DNA from: Prevotella sp.
GTDB taxonomy: Bacteria > Bacteroidota > Bacteroidia > Bacteroidales > Bacteroidaceae
Direction of reading: 5' to 3'
NCBI GenBank assembly: GCA_024681875.1
Contig: JAILAA010000100.1
Location: 1 to 12,318 of the forward strand
DNA: 12,318 nt
A program made the translations under genes and the position numbers. This document shows, in pieces, positions 5,539-12,318 of this stretch (position 1 is its first letter; every line of letters begins with the position of its first letter). Below the pieces are notes generated by a model. That model saw only the letters and a list, made by a program, of their open reading frames with translations. It was not told the origin of the DNA and did not search any database.

Positions 5539-5714
5539 CTGCAGAAGAGTATTACCAGCTGGGCAACGAAGCCCGTCGCCGCGGCCTTTGGCATGAGGCC
5601 ATCAACCATTACATCAGGGCTGCCGAGATAGATCCCGACAGCCCTGCTGTAGAAGCCAAGCGGATGCTCGACGACATCCTGTCCTTCTATTGCAAGGACA
5701 TGTATAATCCTTAA
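5535..5714 (+). CDS. Small TPR-motif protein downstream of folD
   Basis: 59 residues, beginning [21 protein letters not shown] chose the ATG at 5535, which overlaps the folD stop as ATGA, over the longer open frame from 5451, because the residues upstream of it are Arg/His-rich read-through of folD in another frame. One tetratricopeptide motif fills residues 4-34 ([28 protein letters not shown]), followed by a short helix and the tail FYCKDMYNP. There is no signal peptide, so it is cytoplasmic. I recall a similar one-TPR protein behind folD in other Bacteroidales, which would support a real gene. Its role is unknown; a single TPR usually mediates protein contact. The stop overlaps that of the convergent GH2 gene. 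Confidence 0.8.
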   Translation: MTAEEYYQLGNEARRRGLWHEAINHYIRAAEIDPDSPAVEAKRMLDDILSFYCKDMYNP

Positions 5715-8700
5715 CGTATCATCTTACGGCCCCGGAAGACATAGATGCCGTGCGGCCACACAGCCTCGTCGCCAGTCATCCGGCGGCCATGCAGGTTGTA
5801 GACGGCATCAGGGGCCTGGACATGCCGGGAGCCGGCCGTCGGGGCGCTCAGACCGGTATGCTCTTCCTCGGCCGTGATGCCTATTTCGGCAGCCGATGAC
5901 CATGCTTTACCGTTGATTTCCGACTTGGCCACGAACTTCCAGTAGCGGCCTGTCTGGGCAGCCTTCAGCTTGGCTTCCTGAAGCGACTTCGTGTTCTTGA
6001 ATTCGCCTGTGGCCACGGCAGGACCCCATGTCTTGCCGTCGTCGCTGAGGTAGAACTCGTATGCTTTCACCATGCCGTTCACTTCGCCGTCCTGACGGGC
6101 GAGGTAGGTGAAGGCTGTTACCTTGTATGTGGTGCCCATGTCGACGATGAGCGTGTGCGGACAGGGCGGCTCACTGCCCCAGTATTCGGTGTGCCAGAAA
6201 GTGTCGTTCTTGCCGTCGAAGGCTTTCGTTGCCTCGTTGCCGCTATGCTGGCTGTCGGCGCTGACGAGCTTCCATGTGCTCTTGTTGACAAAGAGGTCAA
6301 AGGCGTATGACATCACGGGGCTGGCCAGCAGGCCTTCGGCGGTGCTGTAGGCTTGGATGGCGCAGGCGCCGTTATGGCTGACGGCTGCGGTGTACTTCTG
6401 ATACTCGGCGCCGTTGATGCTGTACCAGATGGTGGCGTTCTTCGTGCTGGTGGTCATCTTGATGCGTCCGTTCTGCTGGCGCTCGCAGCTGACGGGCTGG
6501 CAGACGGGCATCTCGACACGGGCGAGTGATGAGAGGTGTGAGGTGAGGGGCGTGGGGTGAGAGAAGGGGATGATGAAGAAGCGGAAGGCGGTGTTCTGTG
6601 CTCTCAGCTCATACTTCTCCATGACCTCGGAGCCGCAGGAGGCGTTGCCCAGGCCGCGTGTGGCGGCATCGAGCGAGACGACGGTGCTTGTGCAGGACAG
6701 GAATTGGTAGGTGTGTTTTTTGCGGTCGCCGTTTTTGGTGTAGTTGTCTTCAGGACGGAAGTGGACGGCTGAGGCGGCCATCTGGTCGGGGGCTACGAAG
6801 AGCAGGCCCTTGCCCTCGGCATTGCTGAGCGACATCCAGCGTACTTCCTGTTTTGTGCCGTGTTCCTGCGGCAGGATGTAGTCTTCGCGCTGGTCGGTCA
6901 CCGTGCTGGTGTAGATGGCTGGCAGACAGGCTTCCTTGCGGTCGCGATAGCTGTCCCACGGGCCGCGTCCGAACCATGACAGCTGCTCCATCGCCGAAGG
7001 CATCTCTAAGCGGAAGCCTATCTTCGGGATGATGACGCCTGTGGCGGATGGCTTGATGAACGAGTTGACCATCAGTGTGCCGTCGGCACAGACAATGAAA
7101 TCGAGGAGCACGTCAAAGGTGGTGCCGTTCTGGCCTGTGTAGGTGCTGTTGAGTGCTACGTTCACCGTCTTTCCGTCGTCAGAAGGCTGCACCTCGGCGC
7201 CAGTGCCCTTCACCGTCAGCTTCCGTAGGCCCATGTTGTCCCATGTGCCGCTCTGCCGTCCGTCGTTGTCGGTGGGCAGACGGAAGACGTTCAGCAGCAA
7301 GGGCTTGCTAAGCATGGATGTTCCGTTGTATGAATAGTTGGAAAGGGTGCCCTGGGTTTTGCTGAATGCCGCTTTGAAGGTGCTGTTCTGGATGGTGATG
7401 AGCGTGGCGCCGTCGTCTACGCTAAGCGCCTCGCAGGCATCAAGACGGCTCAGGTCGTACATGGGTTTCTTGGCTGTTTGCACGGGCAGCTTTTCCTCGG
7501 CCACCACATAGCCGGCATCGGCCCATGCGGTGTTCTCTTTCTGTGTGGCCGTGAACTTGATGAAGGCTTCTTCTTCAGGTGAGAGGTGGGAGGTGAGTGG
7601 TGTGAGGTCGATGGTGACGACGGCGCTGTCGGCGGCGGCCACCTCCTTGTCGATGACGCCACTGGCAAGGATTGTGCCTTCCTCGTCCATCAGCTCGTAC
7701 TTCACATTGTAGGCAGAGCTGGGCAGGAAGGCCATCTTGTTCTTCACACGGAATCTCCCCTCGCCAGTTGTAGAGGGGGTGGGGGTGAGGCTCTTGAACT
7801 CCAAGGGCTGGTAGACTTTCTTGGTGTTGTAGCTTTTTGACGTGAGGCTCCAGTCGGGGCGCACCAGACCGTTGATGCAGAAGTTGCCGTCGTTGGGATT
7901 GTCGCCGAAGTCGCCACCGTAGGCCCAGTATTCCTTGCCGCTGCTGCTCGTGGTGAGCAGGCCCTGGTCCTTGAAGTCCCAGATGAACTCGCCGGTGAGG
8001 CAGGGGTATTTCTCGTAGAGGTCGAACATGTCGCGCTGGTTGCCCATGGAGTTGCCCATGGAGTGCGAGTTCTCGCACTGGATGTGCGGACGTTTCTGCT
8101 GTGATTTTCCAATGCGCTCAATCCATCCATAGTCGGCATACATCGTCGACGATACGTCGGCATAGTCGCTATTACCCTCGTAGTGGGTGAGGCGTGTCTT
8201 GTCGAGCTTCTTGATGGCCTGCGCCACGTACTTGAAGTTCTCGCCGCCACCGCTCTCGTTGCCGAAAGACCAGATGAAGATGCAGGGATGGTTGCGCATG
8301 GTGAGCACATGATTCTCGGAGCGCTCTACCATCGCCGGACGGAAGAGCTCTAACGACGAGAGCTTCTGATGGGCGTGGCACTCTACGTCGGCCTCGGCCA
8401 GCACATAGAGACCGTACTTGTCGCAAAGGTCGTAGAACACGGGATCGTTGGGATAGTGACTGGTGCGCACGGCATTGATGTTCAGGCGCTTCATCGTCTT
8501 GATGTCTTCCTCAATCTCCTCGTCGGTGATGGCTCGGCCGTTGATGGGCGAGAAGTCGTGGCGGTTGACTCCGTGGAACACCATGCGCTTGCCGTTGATG
8601 ATCAGGGCGCCGTCGCTGCGGATGCCCACCTCGCGGAAGCCTACTTTGCTGCCACGGATGTCCTTGACGTTGCCGTCGGCATCCTTCAGTGTCAGCACGA

Positions 8701-9730
8701 GGTCGTAGAGGTTAGGCGTCTCAGCACTCCACAGACGGGGAGCTGTGACGTCCATATCGAGGGAGGCTTCCCCCATTCCCTCCAAGGGAGGGGTGATTGT
8801 CTTGGAAGCTGTGGCGATGACGGTGCCGCCGTCCAATATTTTAGCCTCCACCGTTAAAGTCTCTCCTCCTTTGGAGGGGTCGGGGGAGACTTTCACCTTC
8901 ACATTGGCCTTGGCATTGGTATAACTGTTGTCAAGGTCGGTGGTGAAGAAATAGTCGCGTATCTGCGTCTTTGGCGCAGCGTAGATGAAGCAGTGACGCT
9001 GGATGCCTGTCAGGCGCCAGTAGTCCTGGCACTCCAGGAATGAGCCGCTGGTGAAGCGGTAGACCTGCAGGGCCATCGTGTTGTCGCCCTCCACCAAATA
9101 GTCGGTGATATTGAACTCGGCAGGCACATAACTGTCCTCGCTGTAGCCCACTCGCTGGCCGTTGACCCACAGATAAAAGCCGTGGCCCACGCCGTTGAAG
9201 CGCACGTAGACATTATGACCGTTCAAGCAGTCGGCGGTAATGGTGAAATGGCGCCGGTAGGTGCCCACGGGGTTGGGCATATTGCCGTTGTAGGTGAACC
9301 AGCCTGGACGGTCGGCCATGACGCTGTAGGTCGACTCGTTGAATGAGAAAGGATAGGCCACGTTGCAGTAGAGCGGCTTGTCCCATGACTTATTGTTGTG
9401 TAGCCCCCATACCTGCCAGCTGCTGGGCACGTCGATGTCGGTCCATGAAGCATCATTGTAGTTGTTGGCGCACATGGCCGCTGTTGCTTTCGATGGCATG
9501 TTTACCCAATGGAATTTCCATACACCATCTAATGACTGGTAGAATGGCGAGCGTGTGCGGTCGTTTTTCACTGCGTCGGCCTCGCTCTGCATGGGCAGGG
9601 CCGTGGTGTGTGCCGTCTCGCGGTTGACGTGACTGATTGTGGGGTCGTCCCACTCCTTGCCTGTCTGCGCGTTGGCTGTTGCCATACAGACCAGGGCCGT
9701 GAGGCTAAAGAATGTCTTTTTCATCTTCAT
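5711..9730 (-). CDS. Secreted GH2 beta-galactosidase-type enzyme with C-terminal F5/8C (CBM32-like) domain
   Basis: 1339 residues. Signal peptide 1-21 (MKMKKTFFSLTALVCMATANA). Order: GH2 N-terminal jelly roll (about 55-255; DGVWKFHW, VPSSWQ); Ig-like domain (255-370); TIM barrel (375-635) with RTSHYPNDP, VECHAH, acid/base Glu492 in GNESGG and nucleophile Glu553 in QCENSHSMGNS, plus GEFIWDFKDQG and FCINGLVRPDW as in LacZ; Ig-like domain; Bgal_small-type domain (770-1050; RLPTDND, WFGRGPWDSYRDR); a CHB_HEX_C-like segment (1075-1145); F5/8 type C domain (1150-1288; AFDGKNDTFWHT, GRYWKF); and a Prevotella-type C-terminal tail (1308-1339). All catalytic residues are present. A beta-galactosidase is likeliest, but GH2 members also act as arabinosidases or glucuronidases. 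Its ATG directly abuts the upstream stop. Several repeat-like segments lie in frame inside it. Confidence 0.92.
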   Translation of the reverse strand: MKMKKTFFSLTALVCMATANAQTGKEWDDPTISHVNRETAHTTALPMQSEADAVKNDRTRSPFYQSLDGVWKFHWVNMPSKATAAMCANNYNDASWTDIDVPSSWQVWGLHNNKSWDKPLYCNVAYPFSFNESTYSVMADRPGWFTYNGNMPNPVGTYRRHFTITADCLNGHNVYVRFNGVGHGFYLWVNGQRVGYSEDSYVPAEFNITDYLVEGDNTMALQVYRFTSGSFLECQDYWRLTGIQRHCFIYAAPKTQIRDYFFTTDLDNSYTNAKANVKVKVSPDPSKGGETLTVEAKILDGGTVIATASKTITPPLEGMGEASLDMDVTAPRLWSAETPNLYDLVLTLKDADGNVKDIRGSKVGFREVGIRSDGALIINGKRMVFHGVNRHDFSPINGRAITDEEIEEDIKTMKRLNINAVRTSHYPNDPVFYDLCDKYGLYVLAEADVECHAHQKLSSLELFRPAMVERSENHVLTMRNHPCIFIWSFGNESGGGENFKYVAQAIKKLDKTRLTHYEGNSDYADVSSTMYADYGWIERIGKSQQKRPHIQCENSHSMGNSMGNQRDMFDLYEKYPCLTGEFIWDFKDQGLLTTSSSGKEYWAYGGDFGDNPNDGNFCINGLVRPDWSLTSKSYNTKKVYQPLEFKSLTPTPSTTGEGRFRVKNKMAFLPSSAYNVKYELMDEEGTILASGVIDKEVAAADSAVVTIDLTPLTSHLSPEEEAFIKFTATQKENTAWADAGYVVAEEKLPVQTAKKPMYDLSRLDACEALSVDDGATLITIQNSTFKAAFSKTQGTLSNYSYNGTSMLSKPLLLNVFRLPTDNDGRQSGTWDNMGLRKLTVKGTGAEVQPSDDGKTVNVALNSTYTGQNGTTFDVLLDFIVCADGTLMVNSFIKPSATGVIIPKIGFRLEMPSAMEQLSWFGRGPWDSYRDRKEACLPAIYTSTVTDQREDYILPQEHGTKQEVRWMSLSNAEGKGLLFVAPDQMAASAVHFRPEDNYTKNGDRKKHTYQFLSCTSTVVSLDAATRGLGNASCGSEVMEKYELRAQNTAFRFFIIPFSHPTPLTSHLSSLARVEMPVCQPVSCERQQNGRIKMTTSTKNATIWYSINGAEYQKYTAAVSHNGACAIQAYSTAEGLLASPVMSYAFDLFVNKSTWKLVSADSQHSGNEATKAFDGKNDTFWHTEYWGSEPPCPHTLIVDMGTTYKVTAFTYLARQDGEVNGMVKAYEFYLSDDGKTWGPAVATGEFKNTKSLQEAKLKAAQTGRYWKFVAKSEINGKAWSSAAEIGITAEEEHTGLSAPTAGSRHVQAPDAVYNLHGRRMTGDEAVWPHGIYVFRGRKMIR
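6525..6569 (-). repeat. In-frame T/C-rich repeat in GH2 gene, site A
   Basis: The coding strand reads as near-tandem CTCACC/CTCTCA blocks and gives PFSHPTPLTSHLSSLA (residues 1055-1070). It lies between the Bgal_small-type domain and the CHB_HEX_C-like segment. PLTSHLS recurs exactly at site B (7577-7608). Confidence 0.6.
7577..7608 (-). repeat. In-frame T/C-rich repeat in GH2 gene, site B
   Basis: It encodes LTPLTSHLSPEEE (residues 709-721), in the domain between the TIM barrel and the Bgal_small-type part. PLTSHLS is shared with site A, 347 residues away, and both are CTCACCTC-type sequence. Confidence 0.6.
7755..7790 (-). repeat. In-frame palindromic repeat in GH2 gene, site C
   Basis: CTCCCCTC, then a loop, then GAGGGGGTGGGGGTGAGG, the same plan as the intergenic hairpins at 2600 and 2701. 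It encodes SLTPTPSTTGEGRF (residues 647-660), directly after the TIM barrel. LTPTPS-TGEG strings are, from memory, a hallmark of dispersed palindromes read as protein. Confidence 0.65.
8763..8798 (-). repeat. In-frame palindromic repeat in GH2 gene, site D
   Basis: TTCCCTCC-AA-GGGAGGGG on the plus strand forms a short hairpin whose right arm resembles the intergenic AAGGGAGGGG at 2117-2126. It encodes ITPPLEGMGEASL (residues 312-324) in the Ig-like domain before the TIM barrel. Confidence 0.6.
8859..8890 (-). repeat. In-frame palindromic repeat in GH2 gene, site E
   Basis: It is bounded by GTCTC (8859-8863) and GAGAC (8886-8890), with inner arms CCTCC-TTT-GGAGG. It encodes VSPDPSKGGETL (residues 281-292). 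It lies only about 60 bp from site D, in the same Ig-like domain. Confidence 0.6.
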
Positions 9731-11074
9731 TTATGGTTGTGGGGTAATGATGCGGTAGTTGCCACTGAGGTGCATAAAGGCGAAGAGACGGAGCAAACCA
9801 TCGTAGTAGGCATCGAAGTAGCCGTCGTCGAAGGGCACATGCTTGGCATTCCAGAGGGCATCGACAAATTCCTTGCTCTTCTCGTGCGGGCACATCACGG
9901 AGGCTGCGGCAGTGGTGGCTACGAGGCCGATGCTGTGGCGCAGTTTGCGGAAGCCTCCGGCAGGCAGGATCTCGTTGTCCTCGGGCAGCGAGCCGTCTAC
10001 ACGGTATTGGTCGACGAACTTGTCAATGCCTTGTGAGTAAAAGAAGTTTTGGATGGTCTCGCCGTAGCGCTGCTGCCATTCACGGTCAGCGCAGCTCCAC
10101 TCATAGTCGAGGGCGATGTTCATCGGCACACGCCACGAGTCATAGCGGAAGTTGTTGTTGCCATTACGACGCGGGGCACCCTGTGGGCGCTCGGGCATAC
10201 CGGGGAAGCGCGGCATCTGCATCTCGCTGCCGTCATACTGGCAGTTGTCAGCATTCAGGCCGGTCTGCTCGTTGATAGCTTTATGAAGAAACTCGCGGCT
10301 CTTGTCGGCACACTCCTGCCAATAGGCGCTGCGTCCGTCATCGGCATACTTTGCCCACACCTCATAGAAAGCAGGGATATGGTAGCTGGGGTCGGTGAAG
10401 CGCTGGCCGAAGCCGTCGGGCGTGAAGGTGATGAGCTTCGTCTCAGGGTCAATCAGGTACATAAGCTGCGGACCTGTCTGTTGCGGACCAAAGTTCCCAA
10501 AGCCAGGACGCGCCTCGGGAGTGTATTCTCGCGGCTGTATGCAGTCGAGTATATGCTGTGCCTCGGCCTTGTAGTCAATACCCGTATCGTTGCCCCAGCG
10601 GTTGGAGGCGAAGAGCAAGGCCGTGATATAGTAGAGCTCACCGTCGGAGGCGGCTCCCTCGGCATTGTGCGTGCCGTCGGTCTTACAACTCCAGGCAAAG
10701 TAGCCCTTGCGCGGCCCGTCCTGATGCTGCATGTATTTCTTGCTCCAACGCCACAGACGGTCGAAGATGTCCTTCTCGCCAAACTGCACGGCAATCATCA
10801 TACCGTATGACATGCCCTCGGTGCGGGCGTCGTGGTTCTTCACGTCTGAGACATAGCCCAGCGTGTCGCCCACCTCAAAGTATACCTTGTTGGGACCACG
10901 GAAAACGTCGTAGAACACCTCCTTCAGCTTTGCATCCACGTCGGCGGGCTTATAGCCCATCTCTACGAAGACGTTGCGGTACTTGCCGGTCTCAAAGCCG
11001 CCCTTTGTCCAGGGAGTGAGTGCCAGAGCGCTGATAGTCGTCATTAGAAAAACTAAGACAAAAAGTTTCTTCAT
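9731..11074 (-). CDS. Secreted GH8 reducing-end xylose-releasing exo-oligoxylanase-like enzyme
   Basis: 447 residues from ATG at 11072-11074. I chose this start because MKKLFVLVFLMTTISALA is a clear signal peptide, while the longer open frame (from 11245) adds 57 residues of uxuA-antisense-like sequence. The sequence follows Bacillus halodurans Rex (GH8, EC 3.2.1.156) closely: GGFETGKYRNVF; VGDTLGYVSDVKNHDARTEG with likely general acid Glu86; GYFAWSC; ASDGELYY with conserved Asp144; FTDPSYHIPAFYEVWA; and YDSWRV with likely base Asp312. The product would be xylose from the reducing end of xylo-oligosaccharides. The segment before the base is longer and Pro/Gly/Asn-rich (about 286-309), and the loop equivalent to Rex Leu-His-Pro reads Arg-His-Ser (379-381), so exo specificity should be tested. 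It follows uxuA by 34 nt and abuts the GH2 gene. Confidence 0.9.
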   Translation of the reverse strand: MKKLFVLVFLMTTISALALTPWTKGGFETGKYRNVFVEMGYKPADVDAKLKEVFYDVFRGPNKVYFEVGDTLGYVSDVKNHDARTEGMSYGMMIAVQFGEKDIFDRLWRWSKKYMQHQDGPRKGYFAWSCKTDGTHNAEGAASDGELYYITALLFASNRWGNDTGIDYKAEAQHILDCIQPREYTPEARPGFGNFGPQQTGPQLMYLIDPETKLITFTPDGFGQRFTDPSYHIPAFYEVWAKYADDGRSAYWQECADKSREFLHKAINEQTGLNADNCQYDGSEMQMPRFPGMPERPQGAPRRNGNNNFRYDSWRVPMNIALDYEWSCADREWQQRYGETIQNFFYSQGIDKFVDQYRVDGSLPEDNEILPAGGFRKLRHSIGLVATTAAASVMCPHEKSKEFVDALWNAKHVPFDDGYFDAYYDGLLRLFAFMHLSGNYRIITPQP

Positions 11075-11108
11075 TTGTAGAACAGTCTTTTGGGGGAAGG
11101 ACGGCTGA

Positions 11109-12318
11109 TTAGTCGAAGAAGCCAGGCTGTTTGTAGTCGATGCCCAACTCGCGGTCGACGGTGGCAAGGATGCCCTGCACCTGACCAAGGGCGAACATAC
11201 GTCCGAGGAGTGTATAGCCGGCATTGTGGCCGTGGCTGCTCTCATCCATGATGCCGCCGGGCTCGTCGGTGAAGGTCATGCCGTGGTCAACGCGCATGGG
11301 CAACTGTGGATTTTCCTTCTCGAAAATCCTGCACAGCTCGATGATGTCTGCGCGTCCGCCTAAATGCGAGGCTTCCGTGAAGTCGCCATTGGGGAAGATG
11401 TGGCACGAGCGCAAGTGTACGAAGTGGGTGCGCGAGGCAAACTTCTTCGCCAGTTCCACCACATTATTATATGCACCTGCTGAGAGCGAGCCGGCACAGA
11501 AGGTGAGGCCGTTGTGCTTGTTGGGCACGGCGTCGAGGAACCACTGGATATCCTCTTCGGTGCGGACGATGCGCGGCAGGCCGAGAATCTCGATGGGCGG
11601 GTCGTCGGGGTGTACGCACATGTTCATGTCGCACTCCTCACAGACGGGCATGATAGCTTCGAGGAAGTATTTCATGTTCTCGCGTAACTGCTTCTTGTCG
11701 ATGCCCTTATACAGGTCGAGGAAGTCGCGGAACTTCTGGATGGGAGCCTCGTCGTTCTCGCTGAAGTTGCCAGACACAAACCCTTGCGTCTTGATGATGA
11801 TGTTCTCCACCAGCTTGTGTTCCTTCTCGGGCGTCATGGTCTTGGCCAGCTCGTCGCATTCAGCGAGAACGTTACGGCCCTGTCCCACGTTGGCAGGGAA
11901 CTGGAACGTGCTCCACTCCTCACGGGCACCTTCACGCTTCAGGATGTAGATGTCGAAGTAGGCAAACTCGGCATAGTTGAAGTAGAGGTTCGTCGAGCCG
12001 TTGGGGTTCGTGTGCAGCAGGTCGGTACGCGCCCAGTCGAGCACGGGCATGAAGTTGTAGCAGATGGTGTGGACACCTTCTGCCGAGAGGTTGCGCAGCG
12101 ACTCCTTATACACCTCAATCTGATGGTCACGGTCAGGACCGCCGTACTTGATGGTCTCTACCACGGGGAGGCTTTCAACCACGCTCCAGCGCATGCCGTA
12201 GCTCTCGATGTACTCACGGAGGTCGCGAATCTTCTCGCGTGTCCATACTTCGCCGAGGGGAACGTCGTGCAGAGCGGTGACGATGCCCTCAACGCCAATT
12301 TGTCTCAACATGGCAAGC
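11109..12318 (-). CDS. uxuA: Mannonate dehydratase UxuA (5' end outside window)
   Basis: The frame stays open to the window end. The visible protein is 402 residues, and the internal Met at 12311 is unlikely to be the start, because LRQIGVEGIVTALHDVPLGE aligns to about residue 20 of E. coli UxuA, leaving roughly 15-25 residues upstream. UxuA dehydrates D-mannonate to 2-keto-3-deoxy-D-gluconate in the cytoplasmic glucuronate pathway, using a divalent metal. Motifs (numbered from the Met at 12311): WSVVESLPV (42-50), YNFMPVLDWARTDL (85-98), VHPDDPP (233-239) with metal ligand His234, FCAGS (271-275) with Cys272, HLRS (299-302) with His299, and VDHG (341-344) with Asp342. It is the first visible gene of the uxuA-GH8-GH2 operon; its promoter is off the window. 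Confidence 0.95.
   Translation of the reverse strand, partial: LAMLRQIGVEGIVTALHDVPLGEVWTREKIRDLREYIESYGMRWSVVESLPVVETIKYGGPDRDHQIEVYKESLRNLSAEGVHTICYNFMPVLDWARTDLLHTNPNGSTNLYFNYAEFAYFDIYILKREGAREEWSTFQFPANVGQGRNVLAECDELAKTMTPEKEHKLVENIIIKTQGFVSGNFSENDEAPIQKFRDFLDLYKGIDKKQLRENMKYFLEAIMPVCEECDMNMCVHPDDPPIEILGLPRIVRTEEDIQWFLDAVPNKHNGLTFCAGSLSAGAYNNVVELAKKFASRTHFVHLRSCHIFPNGDFTEASHLGGRADIIELCRIFEKENPQLPMRVDHGMTFTDEPGGIMDESSHGHNAGYTLLGRMFALGQVQGILATVDRELGIDYKQPGFFD

Noticed and set aside
10049..10810. 253-residue plus-strand frame over the GH8 gene
   Set aside because: Antisense to a strong GH8 match, with no recognisable domain or start context.
11075..11245. N-terminal extension of the GH8 frame by 57 residues
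   Set aside because: It lacks protein-like character, overlaps uxuA, and would bury the signal peptide that begins at 11074.
1..12318. tRNA, rRNA or known riboswitch
   Set aside because: No cloverleaf, rRNA-like segment or recognised aptamer core was seen on either strand by eye; a covariance-model scan was not possible.

Overview
The window looks like a chromosomal segment of a Bacteroidales bacterium, most likely Prevotella/Segatella-like. Several intergenic regions carry the Bacteroidota promoter (TTTG, 19-20 bp, TAnnTTTG). Starts mostly lack a strong Shine-Dalgarno sequence. Exported proteins have short Lys-rich signal peptides, and the large glycosidase ends in a Prevotella-style tail (YNLHGRRM...[12 protein letters not shown]). 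Genes are GC-rich and the spacers are AT-rich with GC-rich palindromes.

Layout. 1-117: 3' end of an open frame, possibly an IS transposase. 203-918: a promoter, a 180-aa exported protein with a carboxypeptidase-regulatory-like fold, and an intrinsic terminator. 930-1871 (-): a DMT/EamA permease. 1872-3078: about 1.2 kb with no intact gene, consisting of an N-terminal stub of an XRE-type regulator, a small inverted-repeat element, the 5' stub of a Ser/Thr protein kinase behind an intact promoter, a second MITE-like element with terminal inverted repeats and a 6-bp direct repeat at its borders, and an array of four phased 15-bp dyads just upstream of the next promoter. 3079-5714 (+): a tight operon of an FGGY sugar kinase, folD and a 59-aa TPR protein. 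12318-5711 (-): a second operon read in the order uxuA (mannonate dehydratase, 5' end outside the window), a secreted GH8 exo-oligoxylanase-like enzyme, and a 1339-aa secreted GH2 beta-galactosidase-type enzyme with a C-terminal F5/8C (CBM32-like) domain. The two operons converge, with stop codons overlapping in a single TTAA and no terminator between them.

How the genes fit together. The minus operon pairs a cytoplasmic hexuronate-pathway enzyme with two exported glycosidases. This suggests use of glucuronoxylan-type oligosaccharides: xylose from the GH8 enzyme, glucuronate via UxuA, and side-chain sugars from the GH2 enzyme. The FGGY kinase on the facing operon could phosphorylate a pentulose from the same diet, although it is co-transcribed with the one-carbon enzyme FolD. 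No tRNA, rRNA, CRISPR array, SusC/SusD pair or dedicated sensor is visible.

The most notable signals are structural. A family of GC-rich palindromes sits inside two unrelated inverted-repeat elements in the spacer, and related C/G-rich repeats also occur at several points, in frame, inside the GH2 gene. Separately, four TCCG-N7-CGGA dyads at an exact 21-bp spacing, with A-tracts between them, lie upstream of the kinase promoter. I did not find a complete new defence or mobile system.
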